NCBI GenBank assembly: GCA_034620365.1
Contig: JAQGEQ010000071.1
Span: 5,208,001-5,272,000 of the forward strand
Origin: Pegea sp. RAD2-039
Taxonomy: Eukaryota > Chordata > Thaliacea > Salpida > Salpidae
Length of the DNA stretch: 64,000 bases
Reading direction: 5' to 3'
Positions 38,301 to 50,176 of the stretch are shown piece by piece. The notes beneath the pieces are model-generated. The model had not been told where the DNA came from and searched no databases. It was given only the letters and a program-made list of their open reading frames with translations. A program made the translations under genes and the position numbers. Numbering within the stretch: position 1 is the stretch's first letter; each line of letters opens with the position of its first letter.

Positions 38301-38646
38301 AATCCAATCCTTTTCTTAGGACGGGACACTGAAAGAAAATACAAAAGTAGATTTTCTACTATTGCAAATTAATAAGCTAAATTCAATAAATTACTTCATA
38401 GAAACTCTAAACGGTTGGGTTTCATCTTTGGACTTTTGGAGTAGAACTTTAAGTGAAAAAGAAGCAGCAGGTGTCTACAAATTTTATGAGCCTGCTCTGA
38501 TAGAGTCTAGAGATCAAAAAGAAGATGCGGAACTTCCTTTTAATGTTCTCCGTCATATATCTCCATCAGATTACAAGAAGTGTTTCAATAAAACATCGTC
38601 TCTTAAGACACTTTTTCATCGTCAACTATGCGAAGAGGAGTATTAA
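26303..38646 (+). CDS. Secreted macroglobulin/complement (TEP) family protein with eight MG1-like domains, TSP1-like and LamG-like tail
   Basis: A 55-exon gene whose exons total 7452 nt (2483 residues); all phases join. The order is: signal peptide (VSLISLILLIAIQNGSTAS); eight MG1-like repeats (about residues 30-820); MG2 onward of an A2M/C3/CD109-type core; TED-like domain (from about 1610) without thioester; receptor-binding-type domain (about 1971-2116); Cys-rich TSP1-like domain (about 2147-2209); and LamG/pentraxin-like domain (about 2258-2420). No transmembrane segment or GPI signal is evident at the end (RQLCEEEY). A2M-family blocks include VYHPQQTVKFRALCLSP, FPNSWIWNQTKT, LPYTAIRGEIVVVKA and NFDGSYSFFG. 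The family acts in innate immunity, protease trapping or junction building; the role here is unknown. An upstream in-frame ATG at 26161 spliced to 26281 would add nine residues. I know no described protein with this architecture. Confidence 0.88.
26532..27301 (+). repeat. MG1-like repeat 1
   Basis: Exons 26532-26680 (149 nt), 27090-27121 (32 nt) and 27189-27301 (113 nt). This is the first cassette and the only one with a 32-nt rather than 29-nt middle exon. Confidence 0.8.
27360..27745 (+). repeat. MG1-like repeat 2
   Basis: Exons 27360-27505 (146 nt), 27555-27583 (29 nt, encoding RTTQVNVTK) and 27645-27745 (101 nt). Phases 2-1-0-2 as in the other cassettes. Confidence 0.85.
27803..28221 (+). 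repeat. MG1-like repeat 3
   Basis: Exons 27803-27957 (155 nt), 28014-28042 (29 nt, DEVKSFKIFQ) and 28100-28221 (122 nt, starting IPYNYTGSTNF). Confidence 0.85.
28275..28810 (+). repeat. MG1-like repeat 4
   Basis: Exons 28275-28420 (146 nt), 28594-28622 (29 nt, GEQQNFAVTT) and 28695-28810 (116 nt, starting IPKRYESSESF). The GEQQN string resembles a thioester site by chance only: no Cys and the wrong domain. Confidence 0.85.
28866..29285 (+). repeat. MG1-like repeat 5
   Basis: Exons 28866-29023 (158 nt), 29084-29112 (29 nt, GAISESSIFE) and 29173-29285 (113 nt, starting VPENFDLLSRF). The opening DYDIKISKEI closely resembles DYDFKITRNL of repeat 3. Confidence 0.85.
29437..29865 (+). repeat. MG1-like repeat 6
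   Basis: Exons 29437-29588 (152 nt), 29666-29694 (29 nt, GDRVEKFIGE) and 29747-29865 (119 nt, starting LPRLYSGSKIF). Confidence 0.85.
30322..30738 (+). repeat. MG1-like repeat 7
   Basis: Exons 30322-30482 (161 nt), 30542-30570 (29 nt, GSTKTIEIGK) and 30623-30738 (116 nt, starting ILRSYKGSRNF). Confidence 0.85.
30792..31346 (+). repeat. MG1-like repeat 8, joined to the MG2 start
   Basis: Exons 30792-30949 (158 nt), 31097-31125 (29 nt, DETRFFVIGQ) and 31175-31346 (172 nt). The third exon begins VPRDYTGSTNF like the other repeats, then continues into the MG2 signature (SILIETDQSVYHPQQT). This places the eighth repeat exactly where A2M has its single MG1. Confidence 0.87.
31403..36931 (+). other. 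A2M-family core of the TEP gene: MG2 to receptor-binding domain
   Basis: Exons: 31403-31602, 31651-31775, 31829-31946, 32048-32275, 32368-32450, 32508-32679, 32845-33030, 33084-33278, 33364-33507, 33708-33876, 33926-34028, 34078-34189, 34235-34348, 34395-34610, 34660-34801, 34855-35059, 35097-35298, 35358-35441, 35500-35922, 35978-36148, 36200-36375, 36431-36584, 36826-36931. The order of conserved blocks is that of alpha-2-macroglobulin. The stretch encoded by 33708-34028 lies where the bait or anaphylatoxin region would be; no six-Cys anaphylatoxin is present. The receptor-binding-type domain is visible as SGFVISPEEQA and CMKVVVERNEK. Confidence 0.8.
34906..34947 (+). other. Thioester site, motif replaced
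   Basis: In thioester proteins this position reads P-x-GCGEQNM. Here the conserved context is LLDLPRLEATMNMMDF: the Pro, the Asn-Met and the Phe are kept, while Cys-Gly-Glu-Gln is replaced by Glu-Ala-Thr-Met (about residues 1630-1633). No covalent thioester can form. Confidence 0.85.
37072..37758 (+). other. Cys-rich linker and TSP1-like domain of the TEP gene
   Basis: Exons 37072-37161, 37364-37549 and 37612-37758. The first has the Cys cluster CSVCGMDCFGC. The second reads RLSEWMEKTPCLSCEQKF, HRVC, CLEQEVEEKRRCGNSS and PICP, the spacing of a thrombospondin type-1 repeat (W, CxxC, RxC, C, C, CP), without the WxxW ladder. The third has no recognised fold. Confidence 0.65.
37810..38646 (+). 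other. LamG/pentraxin-like C-terminal domain of the TEP gene
   Basis: Exons 37810-37996, 38049-38120, 38171-38346 and 38402-38646. The beta-sandwich signature of concanavalin-like domains is visible: NFSLSLLVYIES, GVIFAYG, WTHVMITWNVNETLLYINGT, PILFLGRD, LNGWVSSLDFWSRTLSEKE. The last 60 residues are an unassigned tail. Confidence 0.72.
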
Positions 38647-40381
38647 ATACTTGGACATTAAAATATCAGAATTTTTTGTTTCCCTCAAATTTTATGGATA
38701 CTAATTTTATATAGTCTCTTCAACTTGTGCTTTTCTAACTTTTTGCCTTAACTAGATTTTGCTTTAAATTACTTTTCGAATAAATTCTTCAGCTATAATC
38801 TTGTGCTTTTAGTTTTACCGTCAACAGTCTCAAATAAATCAATTACAAAAAAATGTTCTTGTAAAATCAGAATGTTTTAATGATAGATTTAAGAGCTTAT
38901 TAAAACAAGTTGTAAAGACATACAGCAAAGTTTTTGTGATGTGATAAATTCACGTGTGCTCGTCTGACAAGGCAATTTTTAAAGTTATTTTTAGCGATTT
39001 TTACAAAAGCTGTAATCTTTAATTGAAACTAATTTTCAGGTATTTATAGTTCCTCTTTATGACAATTTCATGATTAATAATCTGAATTATACAAATAAAT
39101 CAAAATGTCAAAAATATAATTTGTTTAAAGATTAATAAGTTTACATAGCTTTTTACCTTGATATGATTTTTTAAGTTATTTTAAGCTAAATCAAAATCAA
39201 ATGGAAAAACCTTTTTCCAAGTATTGCAAACAGATTTGAAATTAAGTAATGTTGGTTTACACTTTAAAAATTGACAGAGAAAAATAAATTCTAAAAATAC
39301 GTTGTGTTTTAATAAAAGTAAATCTCACGGTTTATAAACATCGAATGGTTTAATAACAAATCAAATATTTATTATTCAAATAAAAAAACAACAAACAATT
39401 CAGTTTATTAAATAAAAAGTGTTTAAAAAGGTTCTCAATTTTCAAGTGAAAGTAAAATCTGGTAAAAGTTTCAACAAAAAATATCAATAAACTTTTATGA
39501 TGTATGTTTAAATACTTAATTAAAATATTTAGAGTACAACTTTCGGTATTTTAAGAATCCAATTTTATAAATTTGGTTTTTTAAATAATAAATAACCTTT
39601 TATTAAATAAAATTGACTTTAAATATATAACATTTGGTTGAAAAGAATTTTATGAGTGGGTGACTTTATATATTTGAAAACATTCTAACTGCAAAAGATT
39701 GTTTCATTTATTTTACTTTTTTAAATGAAAAGACAAACATTTTTGCACTGTGTTTTTTGTCATTGTATTTAAACAAACAAAACAATTGGAACTAAAGCTG
39801 TAAGATTTCACTAAAAAGTGAATTAATTTGTATAAATTAAATCAACTTTTTACCAGTTAAGTGAAACTTTTAACAAAACAAGTTTATGTTGATCTGATTA
39901 TTTTCAGCTTGTTGACGACAAACTAAACAATTTAGTTTTTCTGAGCTACTAACTAAGTCCCTTTTAAGTATTTGTTCTTTTAAGGCAAATTTATTTTTAG
40001 AAATGTCGACAAAAAACTGAATTAAGTTGACTTTTGTCTTTCTCCATGTCAATGTTAGCACACAGCAAAGTAAAAACATAAGCAGGTCGCTAAAACACGC
40101 GATGTCGTGACGTCATTTACTCAAAAAATACCAATGATACATTTATAGAGTTAAGAAATCTTTTTATTGTAGCAAAAAAAGTGTCCGAAAATTTTTTTGA
40201 AAATAGCAAATTCTGCAACACCAAGAATTAGTACTAATTAAAATAATTTAAGATAATTTACAAAAGCACAGTGCAGAAGATATCATAAGATATTTGTTTG
40301 TTGATCAAGATCAGAAATTGTTAAGTTATATCAATGTTAGGAATTAAAGTGAAACAGTTGATGACGTCATCATCGGTGTAG
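38647..40381. other. Intergenic between converging TEP-like and TMC genes
   Basis: AT-rich. A 69-codon minus-strand open frame at 39870-40079 begins with a hydrophobic run (MFLLCCVLTLTW) but has no other support. Two exact TGACGTCA palindromes lie at 40108 and 40362. Confidence 0.5.
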
Positions 40382-43300
40382 TCATGGAAACTGATCTTCA
40401 ATATAGTTGCTACTTGAAGGTCCTGGAACTTCACTGGGATCAATATTAGTCATCTCAAACCCATCTTCTGTCTCTCTGACGTGATCTTCATGTTTATGCT
40501 GCAAACAGCTAATTGGTTAGTGATTGGTTGTTGATGGTTGCTAACCAACCATAGGTCGATGTTGATGATGAGGCGCTGTCTTTAAAGTGAATTCAGAAAA
40601 TCTACAAAATAGGAATCGAAGTTAAAAGATTGAAATGGGGCTTTTAGGGACATACTGGATGCCCTGATGTTCTAAACATTCTGATAATCGAGTGACTCGT
40701 TGTAGGAGGAATTGTTTGTCTTTTCCTTCCTGTGAATAAACAATCTAACAACAACATCCAGGATGAAGATTGCTCCTTACCATCAGGAGTTGATCACGAA
40801 GGACTTTGATCATTTTGTTGTGAGCATTATCTAAAGCTCGGAAGTAATAAATTCCAAACCTGGATGCAAATGAGACATGATAGGATCTGAAGAGACACAA
40901 ATAAAGACTCACATGATGATCACTCCAAGGATCACAACAAATCCGGGAGATCCGATGAACCAGAAGATCCTCTGGACCCAAATCGGATAAGTCAGTATCA
41001 ATTTCGTGATGATTGAAAACATTTTGGATTCTTCTCGAAATGGCCCACAGTATCTACTTGGAGTCAATCTATAAATTCGAAAATAGAAGATTAAATCCAT
41101 AAATTTGATGATCAAACCAACAAATAGAGATGAGAAAATGACTTACATAGACATACCAACAATTACAGGTAAACAAGCGACTACAAATCCGAAGAACAAG
41201 ACAATAAAAAAAAAAGTTCCAGATCTTGAAGATCGGAAAGGTTTAGAAGCAGGTTTACAATTGTACATCAAAGAGACTTTTTGGAGGTAGAAGAAACAAA
41301 AGAATTTGATAACAACAATCCCTGGTAAAAGTGGCGCATAAAAGGATCCAATCCTAGAAAGAAGATTTTGTAAGGATCAGTTTACAACTGAAACTTTTTA
41401 CAAGCAACAAACAGTAACAGAAAATTTGCAGAAATTAAAAAATGCGACAAACAAACACCAGATATCAACCTACCAGCTGATTACTTGCGTATAAGTTAAG
41501 TTGAGAACTTTATCAGGAATATTAAATTGTTTGTAACCAAGCCATCTAGTCAATCGATGATCAACTACATCAACCAGTAGTCTACACAGCATTACATGCA
41601 AGCAAATTATCATTAAATTAGAAATTAAACTTTCACATATATGCACATGCATTTGTGAGAAAAATTATCAAAAAAAACTTTTGTAGTATTTTTGATTCTT
41701 TATCTAAAAATCTATTTTAAACTTTTGTTAATCACCAAAAATTTGATTTATTTTAAAAGCAATAAAGCAGCAGAAATTTATAGTTTCTAAACTTTTATCA
41801 ATTTTCTTCCAGAAAATTTTCTAAAAAGTATCTGAAATAAATCTAAAAGTTAAAATTATCAAATCGTGCAATGATTCAGGTCAGGGCAGATTTGAAAAAA
41901 CACCAAATTAGTCATCAACAATCAATTTGGGCTAATTGAGCGTCATGCAAGCAGCAGTGGTACGGCAAGCAGGTGAGCTTACCAACAGATGGTTTGCGAA
42001 TATACAACATCTAGTACTTTTCCAGGAACCCTGAACTCTTGCTCACCAATAAATTTAGACAATTTACAAGAATAGCGAGTTACTATTAATCTTTAGGAAA
42101 AAAATCATAAAATGTCAAGTTGATAATTAACTAAGTTGAAAGAAACTATGAAAATAGACAAAAGATTTATTAAATGGAAGTAAATATGAATAGGGAAATA
42201 AGTTAGCTTACTTTCGAGGAAACTCGACAAACAAAACATAAAAAACAACAACAAAAAAGTCCAGAATAGTCAGTTTGTACATTTCCTGGCCCATATAAGT
42301 CTCCCAACACTAAAAACAGACAATAAAAGTAAAAATTGTTGACCATACACCAAAGGTTAGACCTGTGTTCCTGGACAGTAACCACATTTGTCGTCTCGGT
42401 CAACTGACACAATTTGGTTGGTGTCACAAGTTATTTGAAAGTAGACGACTAAATAGAGAAAGACCACCGATGCTAGTCGAAGCAAAACAGTTCTGTTGTA
42501 AAAAAGGTTTAAAAAAATGATATTAAAAGCTCACTGGTACCTTAGTAAGGTGAATTTGATGGCAAAGTCAGGACTGTACTCTTCATATTCAATCAAAATC
42601 CCGAAGATAAACGGAGCAATTACATTGAGAATTGTAATTACAATCGAAACTAAGTAAGTGACTAAAAGATCTAGAATGAAATTTTTGTCATAAGTTTCAT
42701 AATTCTGAAAAGAAATTGGTTTTAAAAGAGAGATGATGGAACTCAGAGTAACGCTTACTCGTAAAGCAAAATTGGCTGATAAGAAAATGAAGATTAAGGC
42801 ACCAATGAGTACTGCTATGACAATAAGATTAATAAGAAATCTCTTCAAGTACAATTTAATCTTCTGTTTTCTTGTTCTACTTTTTTTAAGAGCTTTAATT
42901 TTCTCTTCAGCAATACAAGTCTGTTTAAACAAGAAGATGTAGAGAAAGAGAAGCAATCATCTTCGGACCTTAATTTCGTTGTAGATACTTTGGTGTTTGA
43001 TTTTTGCTGTGTTAGTGTCACTGATACAAAAGTCCCATCCGCAAAAGATGTTGTTGCAGTACGAATAAAGACGGTCGTCATCATTTATTAAAGACTCCTT
43101 CAGTCCACGAGATGCTCTTTAAAGAATTGACAACTTTTATGAATCAGAATTAATTGTTGGTGAAATATTAATTTGATGAATGACATCACAACAAGATTTC
43201 CACTCAGCTACGTGACGTTTATTTACAAGTGATATGTGATTCATAAAAAACGTAGATTGGCTATTACCTTGATATCAAAAGTAACAAACTGACAAGAAAA

Positions 43301-45338
43301 TAACTTCCAGCAACACAAAGGTATGCCAAAGGGATATTGTAACTAAATCCAGGTATTATTTGTGTCTCTGTATTCTTGTAATATCCAATAAATAATAAAG
43401 TATTCTCCATAAAGCCCTGTATGTAGTCACGTGATTTAGTTGACCATTTATTTTAATGTTTGTTTAAGTTTTAGGAAATGTTTTGATTTTTTTAAAAAGT
43501 GAAAAGACAATCACCTGGCCTGTGAAGCACCAGATGAAGTATTGTGTGAATGAATTGATACTTAGAGGGTCATAAGGTTTGTATTCACAACCCTCTGGAA
43601 CTGAGAAAAATTTGATTTTTTTTTGTTTGAAGCTGTTAAAGATACTTACTACTAGTGTTAGTTGAAACTATGTCCTCAAAAGGCACAAATGTAATAGAAG
43701 GAATGACTATAAAGATGAAGATCAGTAAAAATATGATGAAGTTAAGAAAAAAGAGCCAACGGAGAAAAGCAAAATATGATCTAACAGAACTTCCAAAGCG
43801 TCCTGAAATTAAATGTTGAAACAAGTTGTAATTAGTCACGTGGTTGTTAGTATAAACACGAATAGAGAAAGTAATTAGCGAAAAAATAAAACAGAAGATA
43901 AGACTGAAAGTTTTTAAATCTTTAGAAATTAGTTAAATTGAAAATAGAAAATATTTTCATGATTTCAGAAAAAGTTTTTTTGTATTCACACCACAACAAT
44001 CGGTTGAAACACGTATAAGGTTTGGAACCGTGTGGGTTGTATTAAGTGAAGAGAAACAATAGATTGATAAAAGTAAATCCGACCTTCTATTTGATGAATT
44101 GATCGCTCCCATGGTTTTAGATTCCGCGCAAAATCTTTGATGTCAGCTGAAAACTTTTTAAAATTCTGTAAAGAAATTTGATTAGCTGAATAAAGAGAAC
44201 AAGTTTGAAATTGACTTTAGTGGTTTCATCTGTTCTGCTTCTATTGTTCGATTTTCGAAGAGCTTCATCTTTTAAAAGAAGCTGATCTCTTAAAATTGAA
44301 ACACAGAAGTTTAAATATTAGTTAAACTATTTCACAACTAAACTACAAACTTCATCAGCAAATAATATTTTCTTTCTAATATTTAAGATGTCAACAAATT
44401 TGCATAACTCAAGTGTTCAACAAATATCTGATCTACAAACCGAATAAGACGTTTTTCTTTCATACTGCGGGGAAGAGTTTTAACATGAGAAAGACCCTTG
44501 GATGTCATCTGGTTTACATCTTCTTCTAATTCATCTCTAGACTCTGTGCCGGCAGAAACTGCCTAAAAAAGAAATGACTTCACAAATAAGTTTCTTCATC
44601 AAAGTAAAAATGTTATTAGATAATTTTTACAAAAATAAGAAAACTTTGAAAGAAACTTGAACATTTAAAAATAGAACATTTAAAAATATTGATAATAATA
44701 TTCTACCAAATAAACAATAGAAATTAACAATTTTTTTAGGAGTACAATAGATAATCAAAATAATCTACCAAAACACCAAACTCATGTTCTTCTAATTCAA
44801 GAGCTTCGTTTCCATTTCCTACAACTTCTGATTTTGGTTTTAAGCTTCTTTTTCTAGTGCCTCTGATGGTTTGAGAGATTCTTACACTACATAAGTGAAT
44901 ATTTTTATCAACTAATAAATTGTATTAATTAAGTTTTCTTAATGATACTACATTTTTTTTAATGCAAACAAATTTATACATTGAAATCTTTTGAATATAG
45001 TTAAACTAACCTTGGAAGTAAAGAATGAATATGCCTTATAGTAGCATTATCTATAAAAACAATTGCATAAAAAAACAATTGTATTATTAGAACAGCGACA
45101 TTTTTAAACAATGCAAAAAACTTATTATTTTAATTGTGACTCATTAAAAATAATTGATACTTAGAATTCTAACTTCTATTAAAGATGATATATCAAAAGT
45201 AATTAAATATTTATATCAACTTGAATTCCATAAATTGAAATAAATTAAAAATAAGAAGTATTAAAATAAACAAGTCTTACTCAATTTTGTATTATAATTT
45301 TCACCAGAATTAGATTCAACATTAGATTCAAAAGACAT
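40382..45338 (-). CDS. Transmembrane channel-like (TMC) protein
   Basis: An 800-residue multi-pass membrane protein in 21 exons (transcript order): 45281-45338, 45011-45050, 44769-44886, 44441-44562, 44216-44288, 44084-44165, 43650-43802, 43515-43600, 43268-43416, 42969-43116, 42759-42920, 42541-42704, 42363-42492, 42212-42309, 41474-41581, 41147-41353, 40913-41068, 40781-40886, 40656-40729, 40550-40601, 40382-40498. The total is exactly 801 codons. The TMC-domain signature is [19 protein letters not shown] (from residue 496). Other family blocks are [29 protein letters not shown]-like [20 protein letters not shown] and [17 protein letters not shown] proteins form mechanosensory or leak channels. 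The acidic N-terminus and the His-rich C-terminus are cytosolic by family topology. Which TMC subgroup it belongs to is not decided. Confidence 0.92.
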
Positions 45339-47224
45339 ATTTGAAAAAGGTATTTTCTAATTAAAACCTATTAATATAAATTTAATAAGTAAAATTGAAA
45401 TTTTGTAATGAGATTTTACAAAATCTAAAAATAAATTTAGTTAATAAATTCTATAGTTACTCTACCATTTCTGAATTTCAAATTCATAATAACTTTCAAT
45501 AATTCAATATTAAGTAAATCATCATAAATAATAGTAATATTATTATGTAAAATACATAATAAATTAAAATAAGTAACTTTCTGAAACATCATTTACATTA
45601 TAGTTTATTATGATTTAATTATTTACATATCTAAACAACTTATAAATTAAAGAAAATAAAAAAAACTTAAAAAAATGATTATTTCTATTAAAAAATAAGT
45701 TTTAAAAAAATAAAGAAAAACTTTAAAAACTGATTTTCTATAAATAAACAGATAATAAACAAATACTTTATTAAGCTCTTTCATGTAAACTTATATTATA
45801 TACGATAACATTTAGAAAAAACTTTAATAAGCTTTTTGAAAAGTAATTTTGAATGACTAATTTCTTAATGAAATAAATTCCTGGAATAACTTTAAATTAT
45901 GGTTAGTACAATTAATTGAACAAATATAAAATTCTCATTACTGTGACAAGCAGCTGATAAAAAAAAGCCTGTTAATAATTTTTTAAAACCTAAATGAAGG
46001 TTAGTTATATAAACATTTAAGTAAATAAATATGTAAGTTTGAAAAATCGTTTATTAATTTAAATTAGTTTTATAACATTAAACTGCTGATAAAATAAAAT
46101 CAATTTTTTTAAATAAGTAAAACTTTTTTTAGATTTTATTTAGGATATACACCATAAATACATAAACTAGCAACTTAAAAACATCTTTTCGAAGTAAATA
46201 CGTCACAATAACAGACTTTACACATAAATAACCAGCGTGCTTTTGAAAGCTTGTGCACGCTTTATCGTTAAGCATACAATTTAAACATAAACATTCTGGG
46301 CTTTAATAAGACGGGCTCACAAGTGCAAGTATAAGTTAATTGTAATACAAGTAAAAAATTGAAGAAACTTTTTAGTAAAAATGTAACAGAATAATACCTC
46401 ATAAGGTTGGGCTTACCTTCGTAATAACGAGTGATTTTCGCGTGCAAAGTTACGCAATTACTGATCGCTTCTAACCACCACCAAGATAAAGCTGCTAAAC
46501 TGACCCAACCGAATTTTTTTTAAACTTTTGTGCTCTGTGTAATCAAAATATTAAAAATCAAAGTTGACAACATGATACTAGAGAAATATTTTACGACTTT
46601 GATTATTTGAGTTTCATATTACGATTCAATCGTATTTTTCAAGAAATCAAATCTGTTTAATAGTTTTTTATAACTTTTCTCATCCGAAAAGAACTATTTT
46701 AAAAAAACTAATAATGTCGAAATTAATAACCTGATTACTTAATAAACTGGTTTAAATCTGTTCTTTCGTAATCTACTACCATAAGCTTATATTTCGTTTG
46801 TCGAAACATCTTAGTCATCAGCAGTATGCTTTGAATCCCATCAATTCATAGATATTAAGCAGCTTAATTGAATCAAAGTACTCTATAAAAACCAGCTTTC
46901 AATGCTTCCTTATTGACTTCGTGACATCTGTAGTGCTACCTTACTCTATGTTATCTTAATACTGAAACAAGGATCTAGCTATGAAGTATCTGAGAGCTTT
47001 GAATAGATTTCATTGACATTTTACAACAATATAAATTCTTCTTTTTTTATATCTTTTTACAAATATCAACAGAATTTAAGTACAAACTTGTTTAGTGATG
47101 ACTGATTAATGAAATTTAGATTGAAATTAACAAATTGGTAAATATCGAGACATAGAACTTTAATTTAGAAAATGATTTAATCAACTTCAATTTATTTATT
47201 AATCAATAATATTTCTAAAATAAA
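45339..47224. other. Intergenic upstream of TMC
   Basis: Very AT-rich to about 46150. A less biased stretch at 46200-46500 contains the imperfect inverted repeat gcgtgc ... gcacgc (about 46227-46261) and may be regulatory. No gene seen. Confidence 0.5.
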
Positions 47225-50176
47225 CTAATCATCATTTGCATCAGAAGTTGAAGAATAAATTGAAGCATTTCTTCTTACAAAAACTCGTCCAATTTTTTTG
47301 TTTACATTTTGCGATTCAACAAGATCTGTTTGCTCCGTCTGTGTGTCATCTTTAACAAGATCTGCTGGCTCCATTTTTGTGTCATCCTTGACAAGATCTG
47401 CTGGCGGTATCTTTGTGTCCTCTTTAAATTCCTGTATCGTTTCAACCACATCTTCTTTCTTTTCATCAGTTTGGTTAAACTTTGGAAGCGGGAGATTCAA
47501 TTTGAATTTTGACAAATATTCTGAATCTTCTTTAGAAGAGCTTGTTAAAGTTCTTGAAAAAGAAGCAATTATTTTCTGAACTACAATTGTTGATAAGTAA
47601 AATAAAATAAACTAAAAAGTTTTTAGAAACAAATAAATATTATTTTTGAAATAGATACTTACGATAAATGTTGAAATTCTGGTGTGGAATTTTTGGGGCA
47701 AATTTGTTGGACTACTTTAGTGTCATCAACATCTATAAAATCAGATTTTAATTAAAATTAAGTTTGAAATAAGAAATTTATAGAAAATTTCTGAAGAAAA
47801 AAACCAAACTTATTGTAAATGTTATTATATACATAAAATTATTTATATCAGTAAGAAAGTTCTTGTGAAAAGCTACTATAAAAGTATTTGTGTTTTGAAA
47901 TTCACTGCTAGAAGCAGTTCTTAACCTTGATCTTAAACATCTTCAAGATGTAAGATCTATAAAATATAGTGAGGCAAGTATTTGACGGATCAAAGATTGG
48001 CTTGAAAAGTTTCAAGAGATCACTGAATATATTGAAAAAGTTGCTAACTTGTAGATGGTTCATCATCACCTTCATCATCATTATTATCTAAATCAATTTC
48101 ATCTGGGTTTTTGGAAGTAATTTCACCAGTAGATGAATTTGAAAGTTCAAAGTTCTGAAAAAAAGCTTCTTAAAAAACACTTCAAAAACATTCAGTTAAA
48201 AAAATCAATGAAAAAAAAGTTGATTTGTTTGTTGATAAAGATTTAAAAAAGTAATAAAAACTCAGTCATTATATTAAAAAATATATTCATCATTCTAGAA
48301 ATAAACCTTTGTAAACATCAACAGAGGATCAGTAATTTGTAGTTTTGCACAAAACTGAGTTGTCTGAGGATTGATTTGAAAGTCAGGCTGTCTTGGTCTA
48401 ATATGTACATCAGGATCATATACTAGTTCTTGATCCATTACAAAATTTAAAGGGATTTTCAAATCATTATCAAATATCTTTAAAATCTATTAAATAATTG
48501 AGTTTATTACTTCAGAAAAAAGTTAAAGAAATTTCAAAAAATAAAAAACCTGATTAATTTCATCTTCTGTGACACTATAGTCCCATTTTTTATGCAAACC
48601 TTTGGTGGGAACAAGCTCAGACTGTGGTGAAATAGAAGTCATCTGATCAGTTTTTTTTAAAACAGCTAACCATTCAGCATCATACATTAAGGAATCAACT
48701 ACTGAATAAATATCATATTAGGGGAGAAAGATAAATGATTAAATCACCATCTGATTGTACATCAATGTTGAGAACTTGTAAGAAACTTCTACCTGGCAAG
48801 CATTTATCTAAAGCTAGAAACTTAGTTTTGGCATTCTAAAGAACAAACTTTCAGTTACAATCTGCACTTGCTGTAGTTTATAGAACTTTACTTTGTTCAC
48901 ACAATCTTTATCACAAGGGTCTTGATGGTCAATTACAGCTGTGTACTTGACATGTAAATGACCTGAAAACCAATAATGGGGCCGGAGCTGTTTGAGTATT
49001 TTCCATGCTGGTCTACTACCAAGTTTATTAGCATTAACATCATCTAGAATTTGTGAAAAAAAAATACTTTAAAAGAAGATCTAATTTTTTTATATTAAGT
49101 TTCATGTCTTTCTTGAAATAAAATTTTAATAAAAATTAGAGAATCTCACCAGTGAAGTGTCTTTTCTTCCTCAAAAGAGCTTCTACATCTCCATAATTGA
49201 CAGCTTTATTAGGCCAATCATGTGACATCATTATATCAATGGGTTTTTGAAGTTGACATAATCTAGAAAAAAAATTAGTAGGAAAATTATAAAGCCATAA
49301 TTTTGCAGTCAGATATATTTATAATTAATATATAATTATTACAAGATATCATAACTTTAAAATTCAAACACACAAATAAATAAACTTAATATTTTCTTTG
49401 AACAATAATTAACATATAAAATAGTCAAACCTAAATACTTCAACTTGTCGAACGTGATAGGCACTTCTTTTTGTGTCTTCATTATAAGGTAGTTTTTCAT
49501 AATGACCTCTTGCATAACTATATTGCTTAAAAATTCCTGATAATCCACCAATCCTAAGACCTTTATACTGAATAACTCCAGCATAACCAAGATAATAAAT
49601 ATTAGGAGCAACCCAACCACCATATGCTAACTCCTAGTTAGTATGAAAATGTAGATTAGTTGACAAAAAGAAGAAACAAATTAGTATATTAAAGTAATCA
49701 TACACAAAAATATTTTAAGATTTTTCAAAATAAAATTTAAAATATAAAATAAGATCAAAATTAAATTATATCTAAAATAAAAATCTTTCATATATAAAAA
49801 GTATAAACTTTATCAGAAAAAATATTTTATTTCAGCTAATATAAGAGTATATAATTGATAATTTATATTAATATGATAATATATTAAATAGTATTTTCAC
49901 CTGTAAATAATTAGTTGCTTCATGATTTCCACCAATAAATATAGTTAGAACAGGGGCAACTCTTTTACCACAATAATATTCCCAAAAATGTTGCATATGT
50001 CGATATTTTGGTGGTACAGCCATACATAGCAAATCATTTTGATTACGAATAGCTTCAAAATCTCCACAACATAATAATAAATCAATTTTTATGGAATGTT
50101 TTTCTTCTATCAACTTTATTGTATCATATATAGTGTTTAGTTCACCATGAGCACATCCTTCTATAGCAATATGCAT
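47225..50176 (-). CDS. DBR1: Lariat debranching enzyme
   Basis: The metallophosphoesterase that hydrolyses the 2'-5' branch of intron lariats in the nucleus. Ten exons (transcript order): 49901-50176, 49431-49633, 49150-49262, 48892-49043, 48748-48835, 48550-48701, 48307-48486, 48070-48154, 47663-47732, 47225-47552, giving 548 residues (human 544). Metal-ligand motifs are intact: GCAHGE (Cys8, His10), CCGDF (Asp39), GGNHE (Asn84), SHDWP and [11 protein letters not shown]. Blocks [30 protein letters not shown] and [10 protein letters not shown] are nearly invariant in the family. The C-terminal domain is divergent, with an acidic stretch, three DLVKDDT-like repeats, and the basic end [10 protein letters not shown] that resembles the family tail. 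Confidence 0.93.
47318..47425 (-). repeat. Short tandem repeat within the DBR1 C-terminus
   Basis: About three copies of a 36-nt unit encoding (A)[11 protein letters not shown]-type peptides: [35 protein letters not shown]. The DNA copies differ at a few positions. Confidence 0.75.

Noticed and set aside
39870-40079. 69-codon frame with a hydrophobic start, possible secreted peptide
   Set aside because: No splice, homology or promoter support; a low-complexity AT-rich frame of this length is expected by chance.
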